64,000 nt of DNA from Hyphomicrobiales bacterium. Lineage in GTDB: Bacteria > Pseudomonadota > Alphaproteobacteria > Rhizobiales > Rhizobiaceae. The DNA is taken from assembly GCA_900466605.1 (NCBI GenBank), contig UBMU01000030.1, positions 186,001 through 250,000 of the forward strand. The letters are read 5' to 3'. Every line of letters starts with the position of its first letter. Position 1 is the stretch's first letter. Below, piece by piece: positions 25,433 to 34,106 of the stretch. Below the pieces are notes generated by a model. That model did not search any database. It was not told the origin of the DNA and saw only the letters and a list, made by a program, of their open reading frames with translations. The position numbers were made by a program, and so were the translations under genes.

Positions 25433-26002
25433 TCAGCCGGTATCGGCCTGGAGAGTGCCGCCGGCAGCGGCGTCACCTTCACCGGGAGGACCGGTAACCT
25501 GCCACTCGGCAAGCAGTTGCCGCGCCCGCTGTTCCGCCAGCTCGTCGATGCGCTCAAGAAACCGCTTCTTCGCATCTTCAAGCCCCATCGCAGCGTCGTT
25601 CTCTTCCGCGGCCAGCTCGCGATCGCGCGCGATCTGCCGCTGCAGCTGATCGACCTTCTCCAGCGTCCGCACAATCAGCGACATGGCATCGGTCGCGGCC
25701 TTCAGGTCGGCCCGCGCGAGCTTCGCCGCCGCCTCGTCACCACTTGCAGAGGCCACCTCCGCCGCCCGCCGCAATTCGCGGAAAGCGGTGAACTGATCGC
25801 GCATCTCCACCGTCATCTCGTTGAGCAGAACCCGCAACTCCTCGGCGGGCGCGGCCGGACCGGATTTGATCTCGAGGAAATAGGCCTCAGCCGCCTCCCT
25901 CGCGTCGGCCTCGTCTGCTTCCAGTCGTAGCGGATCGCCGTAGGCGCGCCTCTGCGGCCAGTAGCCATACAGCTCCGGTTCGAAACTCTCGATATCAATC
26001 AT
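25433..26002 (-). CDS. GTA g1-like protein, possible small terminase subunit
   Basis: This 189-residue protein is mostly charged and helical, with long Glu/Ala/Arg-rich stretches (LEKVDQLQRQIARDRELAAE) that suggest coiled coils. The N-terminus is MIDIESFEPELYGYWPQRRA. It is the first gene of the GTA operon, the place of g1 / the terminase small subunit in other GTAs. No DNA-binding motif is obvious. The assignment rests on position. Confidence 0.6.
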   Translation of the reverse strand: MIDIESFEPELYGYWPQRRAYGDPLRLEADEADAREAAEAYFLEIKSGPAAPAEELRVLLNEMTVEMRDQFTAFRELRRAAEVASASGDEAAAKLARADLKAATDAMSLIVRTLEKVDQLQRQIARDRELAAEENDAAMGLEDAKKRFLERIDELAEQRARQLLAEWQVTGPPGEGDAAAGGTLQADTG

Positions 26003-26046
26003 CGGGAACCTCTCGGCCAGCCAGCTTCACCTGGCAGCCAGAAACG

Positions 26047-26071
26047 AAAAAGCCGGGTCAAACGCCCGGCT
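26047..26071 (-). terminator. Terminator-like hairpin in the GTA leader (possible attenuator)
   Basis: AGCCGGG (26051-26057) pairs with CCCGGCT (26065-26071) over a 7-nt loop. On the minus strand the stem is followed by TTTTT, a classic intrinsic terminator. It lies between a predicted promoter (26163-26135) and the first GTA gene (start 26002), in the direction of GTA transcription, and no minus-strand gene ends upstream of it. Confidence 0.65.
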
Positions 26072-26134
26072 CGCAGATGCGGGAAGCTCTGGCAAAGCAC
26101 TCCGCCCCGCCCGCAACTTTCCGACTATGCCATA

Positions 26135-26240
26135 ACCCTATCAAACAACCGTAACGCCGTCAAGGATTATTTTCCTATCAAAGAAAATTTTCCGCGCGGC
26201 GGCTGCTGCTTGAGTTTTTCTGATTGGCCCGCGCCTATCA
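26135..26240 (-). promoter_or_regulatory. Predicted GTA operon promoter with three TGATAGG repeats
   Basis: On the minus strand a TTGACG (26163-26158) is followed after 17 bp by TAGGGT (26140-26135), a plausible sigma-70 promoter. The 7-mer TGATAGG occurs at 26143-26137 (over the -10), 26180-26174 (upstream of the -35) and 26240-26234. The first two are identical over nine bases (TTTGATAGG). They may bind a GTA regulator; this is inference. Confidence 0.45.
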
Positions 26241-26261
26241 GAATATGCTAATTTTATCGCC

Positions 26262-26606
26262 ATGAACCAGGAAGAGCTCATTTCCTTTGCGCTCAGCCTG
26301 CCGGAGGCGGTCGAGAGCGCCCATCATGGCACGCGCGATTTTCGCGTGCGCAGCAAGATATTCCTGACGATGCCGGAGCAGGACTATTGCGTCGTCCGCC
26401 TGACGCCCGACCAGCAGCACATGACGCTGGCGGTGGCGCCTGATGATACGGCCGCCGTGCCGGGCGGCTGGGGGCAGCGCGGCTCGACCCGGCTCTTCTA
26501 CGGCAAGGCGAGCGACGAACTGGTGCAGGATCTGGTGCGCAGGTCGTGGCAGAACGCCGCGCCGAAAACACTGCAAAGACAGTTTGTTATCATCCCATCC
26601 GGGTAA
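26262..26606 (+). CDS. MmcQ/YjbR family protein
   Basis: This 114-residue protein of the MmcQ/YjbR (DUF419) family has LISFALSLPEAVESAHHGTRDF, KIFLTMPEQDYCVVRLTPDQ and a C-terminal RRSWQNAAPKTLQRQF. Family structures show a CyaY-like fold proposed to bind DNA. It diverges from the GTA operon, sharing its upstream region. Confidence 0.88.
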   Translation: MNQEELISFALSLPEAVESAHHGTRDFRVRSKIFLTMPEQDYCVVRLTPDQQHMTLAVAPDDTAAVPGGWGQRGSTRLFYGKASDELVQDLVRRSWQNAAPKTLQRQFVIIPSG

Positions 26607-26612
26607 ACCGAT

Positions 26613-27527
26613 TCAACGATAGCCGGTGGCATCGGCGGGTTTGCCTGCCTCCATCACCTCGTCCATGTATCGCCAGCAATCCGGCCGCGAACCGTCCACG
26701 TCGTCAAAGCCATAAACCTTGGCGAGCCCGCCGCTCGACAGCGACTGGCCGTTCCACCGGGCGCGTTCGGGATCGGCGGCGAGCGCTGCCACCGCCCGGC
26801 CGGTGAAACGCGGCGTCTCGGAGATGACGAAGTGCGGCTGCGCAGCGGTTGCGTCGCGCCAGTTTTCCTCGGTGACGCCGTAGATATCGAGCATCATCTC
26901 CGAGCGCATCCAGCCGGGCGTCAGCGCCACCGACGTCGCACCGTGCGGCGCGAGATCCTTGGCGTGCGCCCAGGCCATCCGGATCACGCCTGTCTTGACG
27001 AGGTCGTAGTAAGGGCAAAGGCGGTAATGCGTGGCGTTGTATTCGGCAGTGCCGTCGGTCAGCTCTACCAGCAGGCCGCCGGGGCGTTCGATCATCAGTG
27101 CCAGAGCGAAATGCGCGGTGATCAGATGGGTGTCGATCGCCAACCGCAGCATGTGCAGGCCCTTGTCCAGCGAGTGCTCCCAGACCGGCTTGTTCCACTC
27201 CGTCAGATGCTCGCCGCCCCAGATATCGTTGACGAGAATGTCGAGCCGGCCCTGCTCGCGGCGGATCCGGCCGACCAGCGCCTCGACCTCCGCAGGCACA
27301 GTATGATCGACGCAAACGGCGATCCCCTCGCCGCCGGCCGCGGTTACCATCTCGGCCGTCTCCTCGATCGTCTCCGGGCGGCCATATTCCGACTGCCTCG
27401 CCCGCGTCGTGCGGCCGGTGACGTAGACCGTCGCGCCGGCAGCACCGAGTTCCACGGCAATCCCGCGACCGGCGCCGCGCGTGCCGCCAGCCACAAGGGC
27501 GATCTTTCCTGAAAGCGCTGCTGTCAC
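26613..27527 (-). CDS. SDR family oxidoreductase
   Basis: This 304-residue short-chain dehydrogenase has the Rossmann motif VAGGTRGAGRGIAVELG (TGxxxGxG-like), a second block LDILVNDIWGGE in place of the usual NNAG, and the catalytic YxxxK in YYDLVKTG. The first residues are VTAALSGKIALVAG with a GTG start at 27527, chosen because of the GGAGGACGAACAC ribosome-binding site. The frame runs on to 28049, but that is shadow of the TetR gene. It is divergent from the TetR-type regulator and probably under its control. The substrate is unknown. Confidence 0.87.
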   Translation of the reverse strand: MTAALSGKIALVAGGTRGAGRGIAVELGAAGATVYVTGRTTRARQSEYGRPETIEETAEMVTAAGGEGIAVCVDHTVPAEVEALVGRIRREQGRLDILVNDIWGGEHLTEWNKPVWEHSLDKGLHMLRLAIDTHLITAHFALALMIERPGGLLVELTDGTAEYNATHYRLCPYYDLVKTGVIRMAWAHAKDLAPHGATSVALTPGWMRSEMMLDIYGVTEENWRDATAAQPHFVISETPRFTGRAVAALAADPERARWNGQSLSSGGLAKVYGFDDVDGSRPDCWRYMDEVMEAGKPADATGYR

Positions 27528-27576
27528 GTGTTCGTCCTCCACGCTAGAACCCGGCAAATGGGTTCGCCATTCCACT

Positions 27577-27606
27577 TGAATATAAACGAACGTTCGTTCA
27601 TATTCA
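27577..27606. promoter_or_regulatory. 30-bp operator palindrome between SDR and TetR genes
   Basis: The two 15-bp half sites TGAATATAAACGAAC and GTTCGTTCATATTCA are complementary at 14 of 15 positions, centred on AACGTT. The site lies 50 bp from the SDR start and 24 bp from the TetR start, so a TetR dimer bound here could repress both promoters. Confidence 0.75.
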
Positions 27607-27629
27607 TCATGAACGCAAGAGGAAATTTT

Positions 27630-28184
27630 ATGCCGCGCCCCCGCACGCTTTCGGACGAACAGCTTCTCGACATGGTTCTCGGGCTTGTCCATGCGGAAGG
27701 ACCTGAGGCGGCAAGCTTCGGCGCGGTCGCGAAGATCAGCGGCCTTTCCGGCTCGACGCTCGTGCAGCGGTTCGGCACCAAGGCGGCAATGCTGCGGGCC
27801 TGCCTGCTGCGCGCCTGGGATCGGCTGGACATGGAAACGGCCCGGCTGATCCAATCCGTTCCCGAGACGCCTGAAGGCGCCATCGACCTGCTCGCCGGTC
27901 TCTCCAAGGACTATGGTGAGGATGCCGCCTCCTATGCGGAAGGCCTGCTGGTACTGCGGGAGGATCTGCGCGACCCGGCCTTGCAGGCCCGCGGTGCCGC
28001 CTGGGGCAAGACCTTGGCCACAGCGCTCGACCGATGCCTTGGCGCCCAAGGCAAACAGCCGCTCGGACGACCGATGCTCTCGCAGTGGCAGGGCTGCCTG
28101 CTCTGGTGGGGCTTCGAGCCGCAGGGCTCGATCGAAGACTATGTGCGCGGCGAGCTGAAGCAGTTTCTCAAGACAGCCGCCTAG
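27630..28184 (+). CDS. TetR/AcrR family transcriptional regulator
   Basis: This 184-residue regulator has an N-terminal helix-turn-helix (AASFGAVAKISGLSGSTLVQRFGTKAAMLRA, of which KISGLSGSTLVQRFG is the recognition part) and a C-terminal ligand-binding domain (DRCLGAQGKQPLGRPMLSQW). The ATG at 27630 is chosen for AGAGGA six bases upstream; the ATG at 27609 is possible. It is divergent from the SDR gene with a palindromic operator between them, so autorepression and control of the SDR are likely. Confidence 0.87.
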   Translation: MPRPRTLSDEQLLDMVLGLVHAEGPEAASFGAVAKISGLSGSTLVQRFGTKAAMLRACLLRAWDRLDMETARLIQSVPETPEGAIDLLAGLSKDYGEDAASYAEGLLVLREDLRDPALQARGAAWGKTLATALDRCLGAQGKQPLGRPMLSQWQGCLLWWGFEPQGSIEDYVRGELKQFLKTAA

Positions 28185-28310
28185 AGTCCGGGCTTATTGC
28201 AAGAAGGCGGTGGCGAGGCTGAGGCAACCTCCAGCTTCAAATCAGCGAATTGCTAGGAGCGGAGATAGCGAGTAAAATCTCGGACATCAATTCGACCGTG
28301 GGAGAGGGCA

Positions 28311-28742
28311 ATGAGCAGACTGTTGATCCTGTCCGCTGGTGCCGTTCTGGCACTAGCACCGTTGGCGTCGGCTACGCCGACGATGCAACCGCTGAAGATC
28401 TCCAAGGAATGTAGCCAATACACCGGCGAGACCCCGAGCTTCTGCACCATTACGGAATCGAACCTCGCGGCGATCCCGGCGGGCACCAAGATTCTCTATT
28501 ATGGGCCAGTGACCAGCAATCCCCTTTTCGGCAGCAGCACGGCCGTCATTGCCGTGGGGAACGGTGACTCGGCTGTCGGGTACTGCGTGACCTACGACAC
28601 GGCCAGCCCGCCGTCCGGAACCTGTGCGTTCCATGCCGGCAGCGGAACGCTCGCCGGCTTCCAGGCGGTCGTCAAGGTTACTGTCGACGACAAGCAGATC
28701 TGGCACTGGGACGGCGGCTACCTGCTTGGTACCGCCAAGTGA
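28311..28742 (+). CDS. Secreted hypothetical protein
   Basis: This 143-residue protein has a clear Sec signal peptide (MSRLLILSAGAVLALAPLAS, cleavage near SAT). The mature part has several Cys (CSQYTG, SFCTIT, GYCVTYD, GTCAFH), fitting disulfides in the periplasm, and a beta-rich pattern ending DGGYLLGTAK. A GGGAGAGGGCA ribosome-binding site precedes the ATG. The family is not recognised with certainty. Confidence 0.75.
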   Translation: MSRLLILSAGAVLALAPLASATPTMQPLKISKECSQYTGETPSFCTITESNLAAIPAGTKILYYGPVTSNPLFGSSTAVIAVGNGDSAVGYCVTYDTASPPSGTCAFHAGSGTLAGFQAVVKVTVDDKQIWHWDGGYLLGTAK

Positions 28743-28904
28743 AAGCGAAAGAACCGCTTGTCTCATAACCAGTGAGTGACAGGGCGGGGACACAGACGGC
28801 CGCAATGACCTTCGTCGCCGATCCGATCGTACGGGCCGGCTAGGCGACGGAAGTGTCTGGGCCGTCAACGGAAACCCCTTATGGATCCGAACCCTGGGCC
28901 GGTC

Positions 28905-29396
28905 CTACTTGGCCGTCTCCGGCTGTTGCGCCTGTGCTTCGTCGCCCACCGTCAGCGGCCAATCAACGACGTAATCCTCGAAATCGTCGACCTTGACCTC
29001 GGTTTCGTCGATCGTCCGACCGCGCGCCGAAATACCGGCCGCATGCACCGTCTCGGGATCGCCCGACACCAGCGGATGCCACCAGTAAAGATCGCGGCCC
29101 TCGTTGATAAGCCGGTAGCCGCAGGTCGGCGGCAGCCAGGCGATCTCGTCAACGTTTTCCTTGGTGAGCTGGACGCAATCGGGCACGAAATCCCAACGGT
29201 TCTCATAGCTGGAACAGCGACAGCTCTCGTCGTCGAGCAGCTTGCAGCGGATCGAGGTGAAGTAGATATCGCCGCTATCCCACTCCTCGAGCTTGTTGAG
29301 ACAACAGAGGCCGCAGCCGTCGCATACGCTCTCCCATTCGGTCGTCGTCATCTCGGCGAGCGTCTTCGTCTTCCAGAAGGGTATTTCTTCCATCAT
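28905..29396 (-). CDS. YcgN/UPF0260 cysteine-cluster protein
   Basis: This 163-residue protein has the UPF0260 motifs: [20 protein letters not shown] with the cysteine cluster near the N-terminus, then CRCSSYENR and [10 protein letters not shown], and [20 protein letters not shown]. The cysteines may bind a metal or Fe-S cluster (zinc/iron chelating CxxCxxCC type). Function is unknown. Length is normal for the family. Confidence 0.93.
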   Translation of the reverse strand: MMEEIPFWKTKTLAEMTTTEWESVCDGCGLCCLNKLEEWDSGDIYFTSIRCKLLDDESCRCSSYENRWDFVPDCVQLTKENVDEIAWLPPTCGYRLINEGRDLYWWHPLVSGDPETVHAAGISARGRTIDETEVKVDDFEDYVVDWPLTVGDEAQAQQPETAK

Positions 29397-29576
29397 TCCG
29401 TTCTTGCAACAGCTCCTCGCAAAATCGCGTGAGAGCTTCCATTTCTCTTGTTCTTGTCAGGCAAATCAACCAATGATTCACCAAGCTCCGTTTACTCCGG
29501 AGCACTGTCGGCAGATTTGCCATAGTCCGGCGTCAGGTTCGTCCGGCGTCGAACTGATCGGGCGGGAATATAAGAC

Positions 29577-31712
29577 GTGACGGATCCGGACAATCCAGAA
29601 AAACGGCCGCGCAAGCAACGCCACCTCCTTTTGAAGATCGACTCGTGGATCGATTCGACCATCTGGAATGCCGGTTTTCGCTCAGCCGAGATCTGGGAAG
29701 ACATCACCATCTTCTTCCGCCGCTTCCGCGTCCGCGGCTGGAAACGCATCGTCTTCGAACTCGGCGGCGAAGGCCTGACGCTTGGCGCTGTCGGCGCTGT
29801 CCTGATGCTCACCCTTGCCCAGCCTGCCTTCGAGGCTACCAAGGAAGATTGGCGCAATCGCGGCGACTACGCCGTCACCTTCCTCGACCGCTACGGCAAC
29901 GTGATCGGCCATCGCGGCGTCATCCACCAGAACTCCGTGCCGATCGACGAACTGCCCGACGCGCTGATCAAATCGGTGCTGGCAACCGAAGACCGGCGCT
30001 TCTTCGACCACTTCGGCATCGACATCATCGGCCTTTCCCGCGCGCTTGTTACCAACGCCCAGGCCGGCGAAGTCGTGCAGGGCGGCTCGACGCTGACGCA
30101 GCAGCTCGCCAAGAACCTGTTCCTCTCCAACGAACGCTCGATCGACCGAAAGATCACCGAAGCCTTCCTGGCCCTGTGGCTCGAAGCCAACCTTTCCAAG
30201 AAGGAAATTCTCTCAACCTATCTCGACCGCGCCTACATGGGCGGCGGCACGTTCGGCGCGGCTGCGGCGGCGCAGTTCTATTTCGGCAAGAGCATCACCG
30301 ACGTCAACCTCGCCGAGTCCGCCATGCTTGCCGGTCTGTTCAAGGCGCCGGCGAAATATGCGCCACACGTCAACCTGCCGGCGGCCCGCGGTCGCGCCAA
30401 CGAGGTGTTGACCAACCTCGTGCAGAGCGGCCTGATGACCGAGGGCCAGGTGATCGCCGCCCGGCGCAATCCGGCCACGGTCGTCGACCGCAACCAGGTG
30501 GAATCGCCCGATTTCTTCCTCGACTGGGCATTTGACGAGGTCATGCGGCTGTCGCCGCGCTTCCACCAGCATTCGCTTGTTGTCCGGACCACGATCGACA
30601 TGGGGCTGCAGAGCGCGGCCGAAGATTCCGTCGAGACGTCGCTGCGCGAATACGGCGAAAGCTATCACGCCAAGCAGGGCGCGATGGTGGTGATCGAAAA
30701 CGGCGGTGCGGTGCGCGCCATGGTCGGCGGTCGGGACTACGGCGAAAGCCAGTTCAACCGTGCCACCAAGGCGCTGCGTCAGCCGGGTTCGTCCTTCAAG
30801 GTCTACACCTATTCGGTGGCGATGGAGAGCGGCATGACGCCCGACACGATTGTCGTCGACGCGCCGATCTACTGGGGCAACTGGAGCCCGCACAACTACG
30901 CCAACAAGTATGCCGGCCGCATCACCATCGCGACGGCCGTTGCCCAGTCGATCAACACCATCCCGGTGCGCCTCGCCAAGGAGAAGCTGGGCATTCAGCC
31001 GATCCGCGCCATGGCGAAGAACCTCGGGGTCGAGTCGCCGGTGCGCGACGACGTGACGATCCCGATCGGCACCTCTGAAGTGACCGTGCTCGACCAGGCG
31101 ACCGCCTATGCCGTCTTTCCGGCCGGCGGCATGCAGTCGCGACGTCACGGCATCACGCAGGTTCTCGATTACGGCGGCGACGTTCTCTACGACTTCGACC
31201 GCGACGAACCGCCCGCCAAGCGCGTGCTGTCGGAGAAGGCCGATACCTACATGAACCAGATGCTGTCACGCGTTCCCTATGTCGGCACAGCGCGCAAGGC
31301 AGCCCTCGACAACAACATCCTGACAGCAGGCAAGACGGGCACGACGCAGGCCTATCGCGACGCATGGTTCATCGGCTACACCGGCAACTACACGGCCGCC
31401 GTCTGGTTCGGCAACGACGACTACACCTCGACCAACAAGATGACCGGCGGCTCGCTGCCGGCCATGACCTTCAAGCGTGCCATGGACTATGCTCACCAGG
31501 GCATCACGCTCCGCCAGATCCCCGGCACCCAGCCGCTGCCACCTGACAAGACAGCCAAGACCGTCGCCGCCAAGCCCGAGGAAGGCAGCCCGCCTCCCCT
31601 CGTCCGCCCGCGTATGCTCTCGGTCGAGTCCACCCGTCTCCTCAAGGAACTTGGACAGGCGCTGAAGGCAGCGCCTCCGCTTGCCGCACAAAAGGTGGCG
31701 AGCGCCGACTGA
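29577..31712 (+). CDS. Bifunctional penicillin-binding protein (class A PBP)
   Basis: This 711-residue peptidoglycan synthase starts at a GTG. It has a cytoplasmic basic N-terminus, one membrane anchor (GLTLGAVGAVLMLTLAQPAF, about 62-84), and a GT51 glycosyltransferase domain with the catalytic LATEDRRFFDHFGID and GGSTLTQQLAKNLFL. A transpeptidase domain follows with RQPGSSFKVYTY (SxxK), SINT (SxN) and GKTGTTQAYRD (KTG). It makes and cross-links glycan strands. The protein stands alone, not in an operon with cell-division genes. Confidence 0.94.
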   Translation: MTDPDNPEKRPRKQRHLLLKIDSWIDSTIWNAGFRSAEIWEDITIFFRRFRVRGWKRIVFELGGEGLTLGAVGAVLMLTLAQPAFEATKEDWRNRGDYAVTFLDRYGNVIGHRGVIHQNSVPIDELPDALIKSVLATEDRRFFDHFGIDIIGLSRALVTNAQAGEVVQGGSTLTQQLAKNLFLSNERSIDRKITEAFLALWLEANLSKKEILSTYLDRAYMGGGTFGAAAAAQFYFGKSITDVNLAESAMLAGLFKAPAKYAPHVNLPAARGRANEVLTNLVQSGLMTEGQVIAARRNPATVVDRNQVESPDFFLDWAFDEVMRLSPRFHQHSLVVRTTIDMGLQSAAEDSVETSLREYGESYHAKQGAMVVIENGGAVRAMVGGRDYGESQFNRATKALRQPGSSFKVYTYSVAMESGMTPDTIVVDAPIYWGNWSPHNYANKYAGRITIATAVAQSINTIPVRLAKEKLGIQPIRAMAKNLGVESPVRDDVTIPIGTSEVTVLDQATAYAVFPAGGMQSRRHGITQVLDYGGDVLYDFDRDEPPAKRVLSEKADTYMNQMLSRVPYVGTARKAALDNNILTAGKTGTTQAYRDAWFIGYTGNYTAAVWFGNDDYTSTNKMTGGSLPAMTFKRAMDYAHQGITLRQIPGTQPLPPDKTAKTVAAKPEEGSPPPLVRPRMLSVESTRLLKELGQALKAAPPLAAQKVASAD

Positions 31713-31961
31713 AAAGCCCGTCAGTAGCATCAACTCTATGGGCCGCTGAGACGATGCGCGAAGGCAGCTTCGCGCCATGAGCGGTCGCCAACGCCAAGGG
31801 GTACCTACAGGGCCAGGCGGCGCCCATCTCTTCCTCGGCAGCGCGTCTGCGCGTCAACAAAGCAATTATCGCTTTTCGCTGTTTAGGCTATCATCTGCCC
31901 GTTTGCAGTGCATCTCATGATCAACAAACTGTGCTTGCACAACGTTTGAAGGAGAATGCGC

Positions 31962-33614
31962 ATGACATACGACGACGAAAAGGAAAGGTCTACAACTGAG
32001 GGCGTCACGCGACGCAATCTGCTGATCGGATCAACTGCACTTGCCGCCGGGGCGGCTGCAGTGACAAATATGGTCAGCTCCGCCGCCGCATACGCACAAG
32101 CTACAGCGCCTTCAGGCAACAAACCGAATATTCTGGTTATTTGGGGCGATGACATCGGCACATGGAATATCAGCCACAACAACCGTGGCATGATGGGTTA
32201 CATGACGCCCAATATCGACCGCATCGCGCGGGAAGGTCTCTCTTTCACAGATTACTATGCGCAACAGAGCTGCACAGCGGGCCGAGCTGCATTCATCGGC
32301 GGCAATGTGCCTGTTCGTACGGGCATGACGAAAGTCGGTCTCCCAGGCGCACCTCAAGGCTGGCAGAAAACGGATGTCACTATGGCAACGGTTCTCAAAA
32401 GCCAAGGCTACGCCACCGGTCAATTTGGCAAGAACCACCAGGGGGACCGAGATGAACACTTGCCGACAATGCACGGGTTCGATGAATTCTTTGGCAACCT
32501 CTACCATTTGAATGCGGAGGAAGAGCCCGAAAACCGGGACTATCCGAAGGATCGCGTATTGGCGAACGGGAAGAAGTTCATCGATCAATTCGGTCCCCGA
32601 GGCGTTCTTCATACATGGGCTAATCCCGATGGTACGCAGAAGATTGAAAACACCGGTCCGCTTACGAGAAAGCGGATGGAGACGATCGATGATGAGACCC
32701 TGGCTGCGGCCAAGGACTTCATTACCCGCCAGCACCAGGCCAGCAAACCCTTCTTCGTCTGGTGGAATGCAACTCGAATGCATTTCCGTACTCACGTCAG
32801 CGCCCAACACACCGGAATCTCGGGACCAAGCGGTGATGAGTATCATGACGGCATGGTTGAGCATGACATGGACGTCGGCGAACTGCTCAAGCTGCTCGAC
32901 GATCTGGGTCTCGCCGACGACACGGTTGTCATGTATTCGACCGACAACGGGCCGCACTACAACACTTGGCCGGACGCGGGTACGACGCCGTTCCGCAGCG
33001 AGAAGAATTCCAACTGGGAGGGCGCTTATCGCGTGCCGACGTTCGCGCGCTGGCCAGGACATTTTCCAGCCGGCAAGACGTTGAACGGCATTGTGGCGCA
33101 CGAGGATTGGTTGCCAACCCTTGCTGCCATCGCGGGCGAACCTGACATCAAGTCCAAGCTGGCAAACAGCATCGAGCTCAACGGTCGCACCTATCGCAAC
33201 TATATAGATGGCTACAACCAGTTGGACTATTTTTCAGGAAAGACCGACGAATCCCCGCGGCATGAGTTCTGGTACGTCAATGACGATGGCCAAGTTGTCG
33301 CAGCTCGCTATGACGATTGGAAGGTAGTCTTCCTTGAAAACCGGGGCGAGGCATTCGGCGTATGGCGGGAGCCTTTTACCGAACTCCGCGTACCGCTGCT
33401 TTTCCACCTTCGGCGGGACCCATTCGAAAAGGCGCAACACAATTCCAATACCTACAATGATTGGTTCCTCGATCGTGCCTTCGTGATCGTTCCCATTCAG
33501 GCACTGGCGGCGAATTTCCTGCAAACGATGAAGGACTATCCGCCGAGCCAATCCCCAGGCTCATTCAATCTTAGCAAGATTGAAGAGTCTCTGCGCGGTG
33601 CAGGTGGCGACTGA
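31962..33614 (+). CDS. Sulfatase with twin-arginine signal (arylsulfatase-like)
   Basis: This sulfatase of about 550 residues is probably periplasmic. It has a twin-arginine signal (VTRRNLLIGSTALAAGA). The active-site motif is CTAGR in QQSCTAGRAAF, i.e. C-x-A-x-R, which can be matured to formylglycine. Metal-site residues are visible in WGDDIGTWN and STDNGPHYN, with a GKNHQGD segment. The ATG at 31962 is chosen since AAGGAGAATGCGC gives good spacing; 31956 is too close. It resembles the sulfatase at 34107-35792 over its full length, suggesting a duplication. The formylglycine enzyme is not in this window. Confidence 0.87.
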   Translation: MTYDDEKERSTTEGVTRRNLLIGSTALAAGAAAVTNMVSSAAAYAQATAPSGNKPNILVIWGDDIGTWNISHNNRGMMGYMTPNIDRIAREGLSFTDYYAQQSCTAGRAAFIGGNVPVRTGMTKVGLPGAPQGWQKTDVTMATVLKSQGYATGQFGKNHQGDRDEHLPTMHGFDEFFGNLYHLNAEEEPENRDYPKDRVLANGKKFIDQFGPRGVLHTWANPDGTQKIENTGPLTRKRMETIDDETLAAAKDFITRQHQASKPFFVWWNATRMHFRTHVSAQHTGISGPSGDEYHDGMVEHDMDVGELLKLLDDLGLADDTVVMYSTDNGPHYNTWPDAGTTPFRSEKNSNWEGAYRVPTFARWPGHFPAGKTLNGIVAHEDWLPTLAAIAGEPDIKSKLANSIELNGRTYRNYIDGYNQLDYFSGKTDESPRHEFWYVNDDGQVVAARYDDWKVVFLENRGEAFGVWREPFTELRVPLLFHLRRDPFEKAQHNSNTYNDWFLDRAFVIVPIQALAANFLQTMKDYPPSQSPGSFNLSKIEESLRGAGGD

Positions 33615-33626
33615 ACGCGCCAACCA

Positions 33627-33652
33627 AAGAGTCCGACACTTGCCGGACTCTT
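33627..33652 (+). terminator. Hairpin after the first sulfatase gene
   Basis: A perfect 9-bp stem AAGAGTCCG/CGGACTCTT with an 8-nt loop begins 12 bp after the stop codon. No T-run follows, so it may be a rho-dependent or mRNA-stabilising element. Confidence 0.45.
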
Positions 33653-34106
33653 CCCGCGTGGCTGTGGTTGCGGCTTTTTCAACGACTTCTTCGAGCCGAA
33701 AGTGGACATCCCCCAGTGACGGCTTTGCGTCAACAGCTGTCGAATGCGCGGGCTCGGCGGTAATGAAAAGTCTCACATACTCTCCCGCGCGACGCGACAC
33801 GGGCTTTCAATCTGGCGGTGAAAGTGAAGATGTGCGATATTCGCGCCGTGGATGATTGCCAACTCTCGGGCAGATGCCAGAGAGAGCATGTCATCATTGG
33901 CCATTGACGCTTCAATGGCGGGTACGCCTATCGCCACCCTATGGCGAGCAATCAGAGCGGCGTCCACTACCCAACTTGTCCCACTGCGGCCATGCCGCAC
34001 CGCCGCGCAGTTTCACAAACTCAGATCGCCTCAGGCATGAGGTAGGACACCCTTATGCCCCGGGAAGGCATCCCGATTGGGTCACGTCAAACGGAGGGTA
34101 TACATC
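33653..34106. other. Intergenic region between the two sulfatase genes
   Basis: About 450 bp with no gene that can be supported. A minus-strand frame (33773-34000) has no ribosome-binding site and no recognisable family. The last 20 bases carry the GGAGGGTATACATC signal of the second sulfatase. The region could also be a decayed gene. Confidence 0.5.

Noticed and set aside
6536-26240. Active prophage
   Set aside because: No integrase, excisionase, repressor, replication gene or att repeats were seen; gene order matches the GTA pattern g1-g15.
33773-34000. 75-residue minus-strand ORF between the sulfatases
   Set aside because: No start signal and no recognisable family; possibly a gene remnant, but that cannot be supported.
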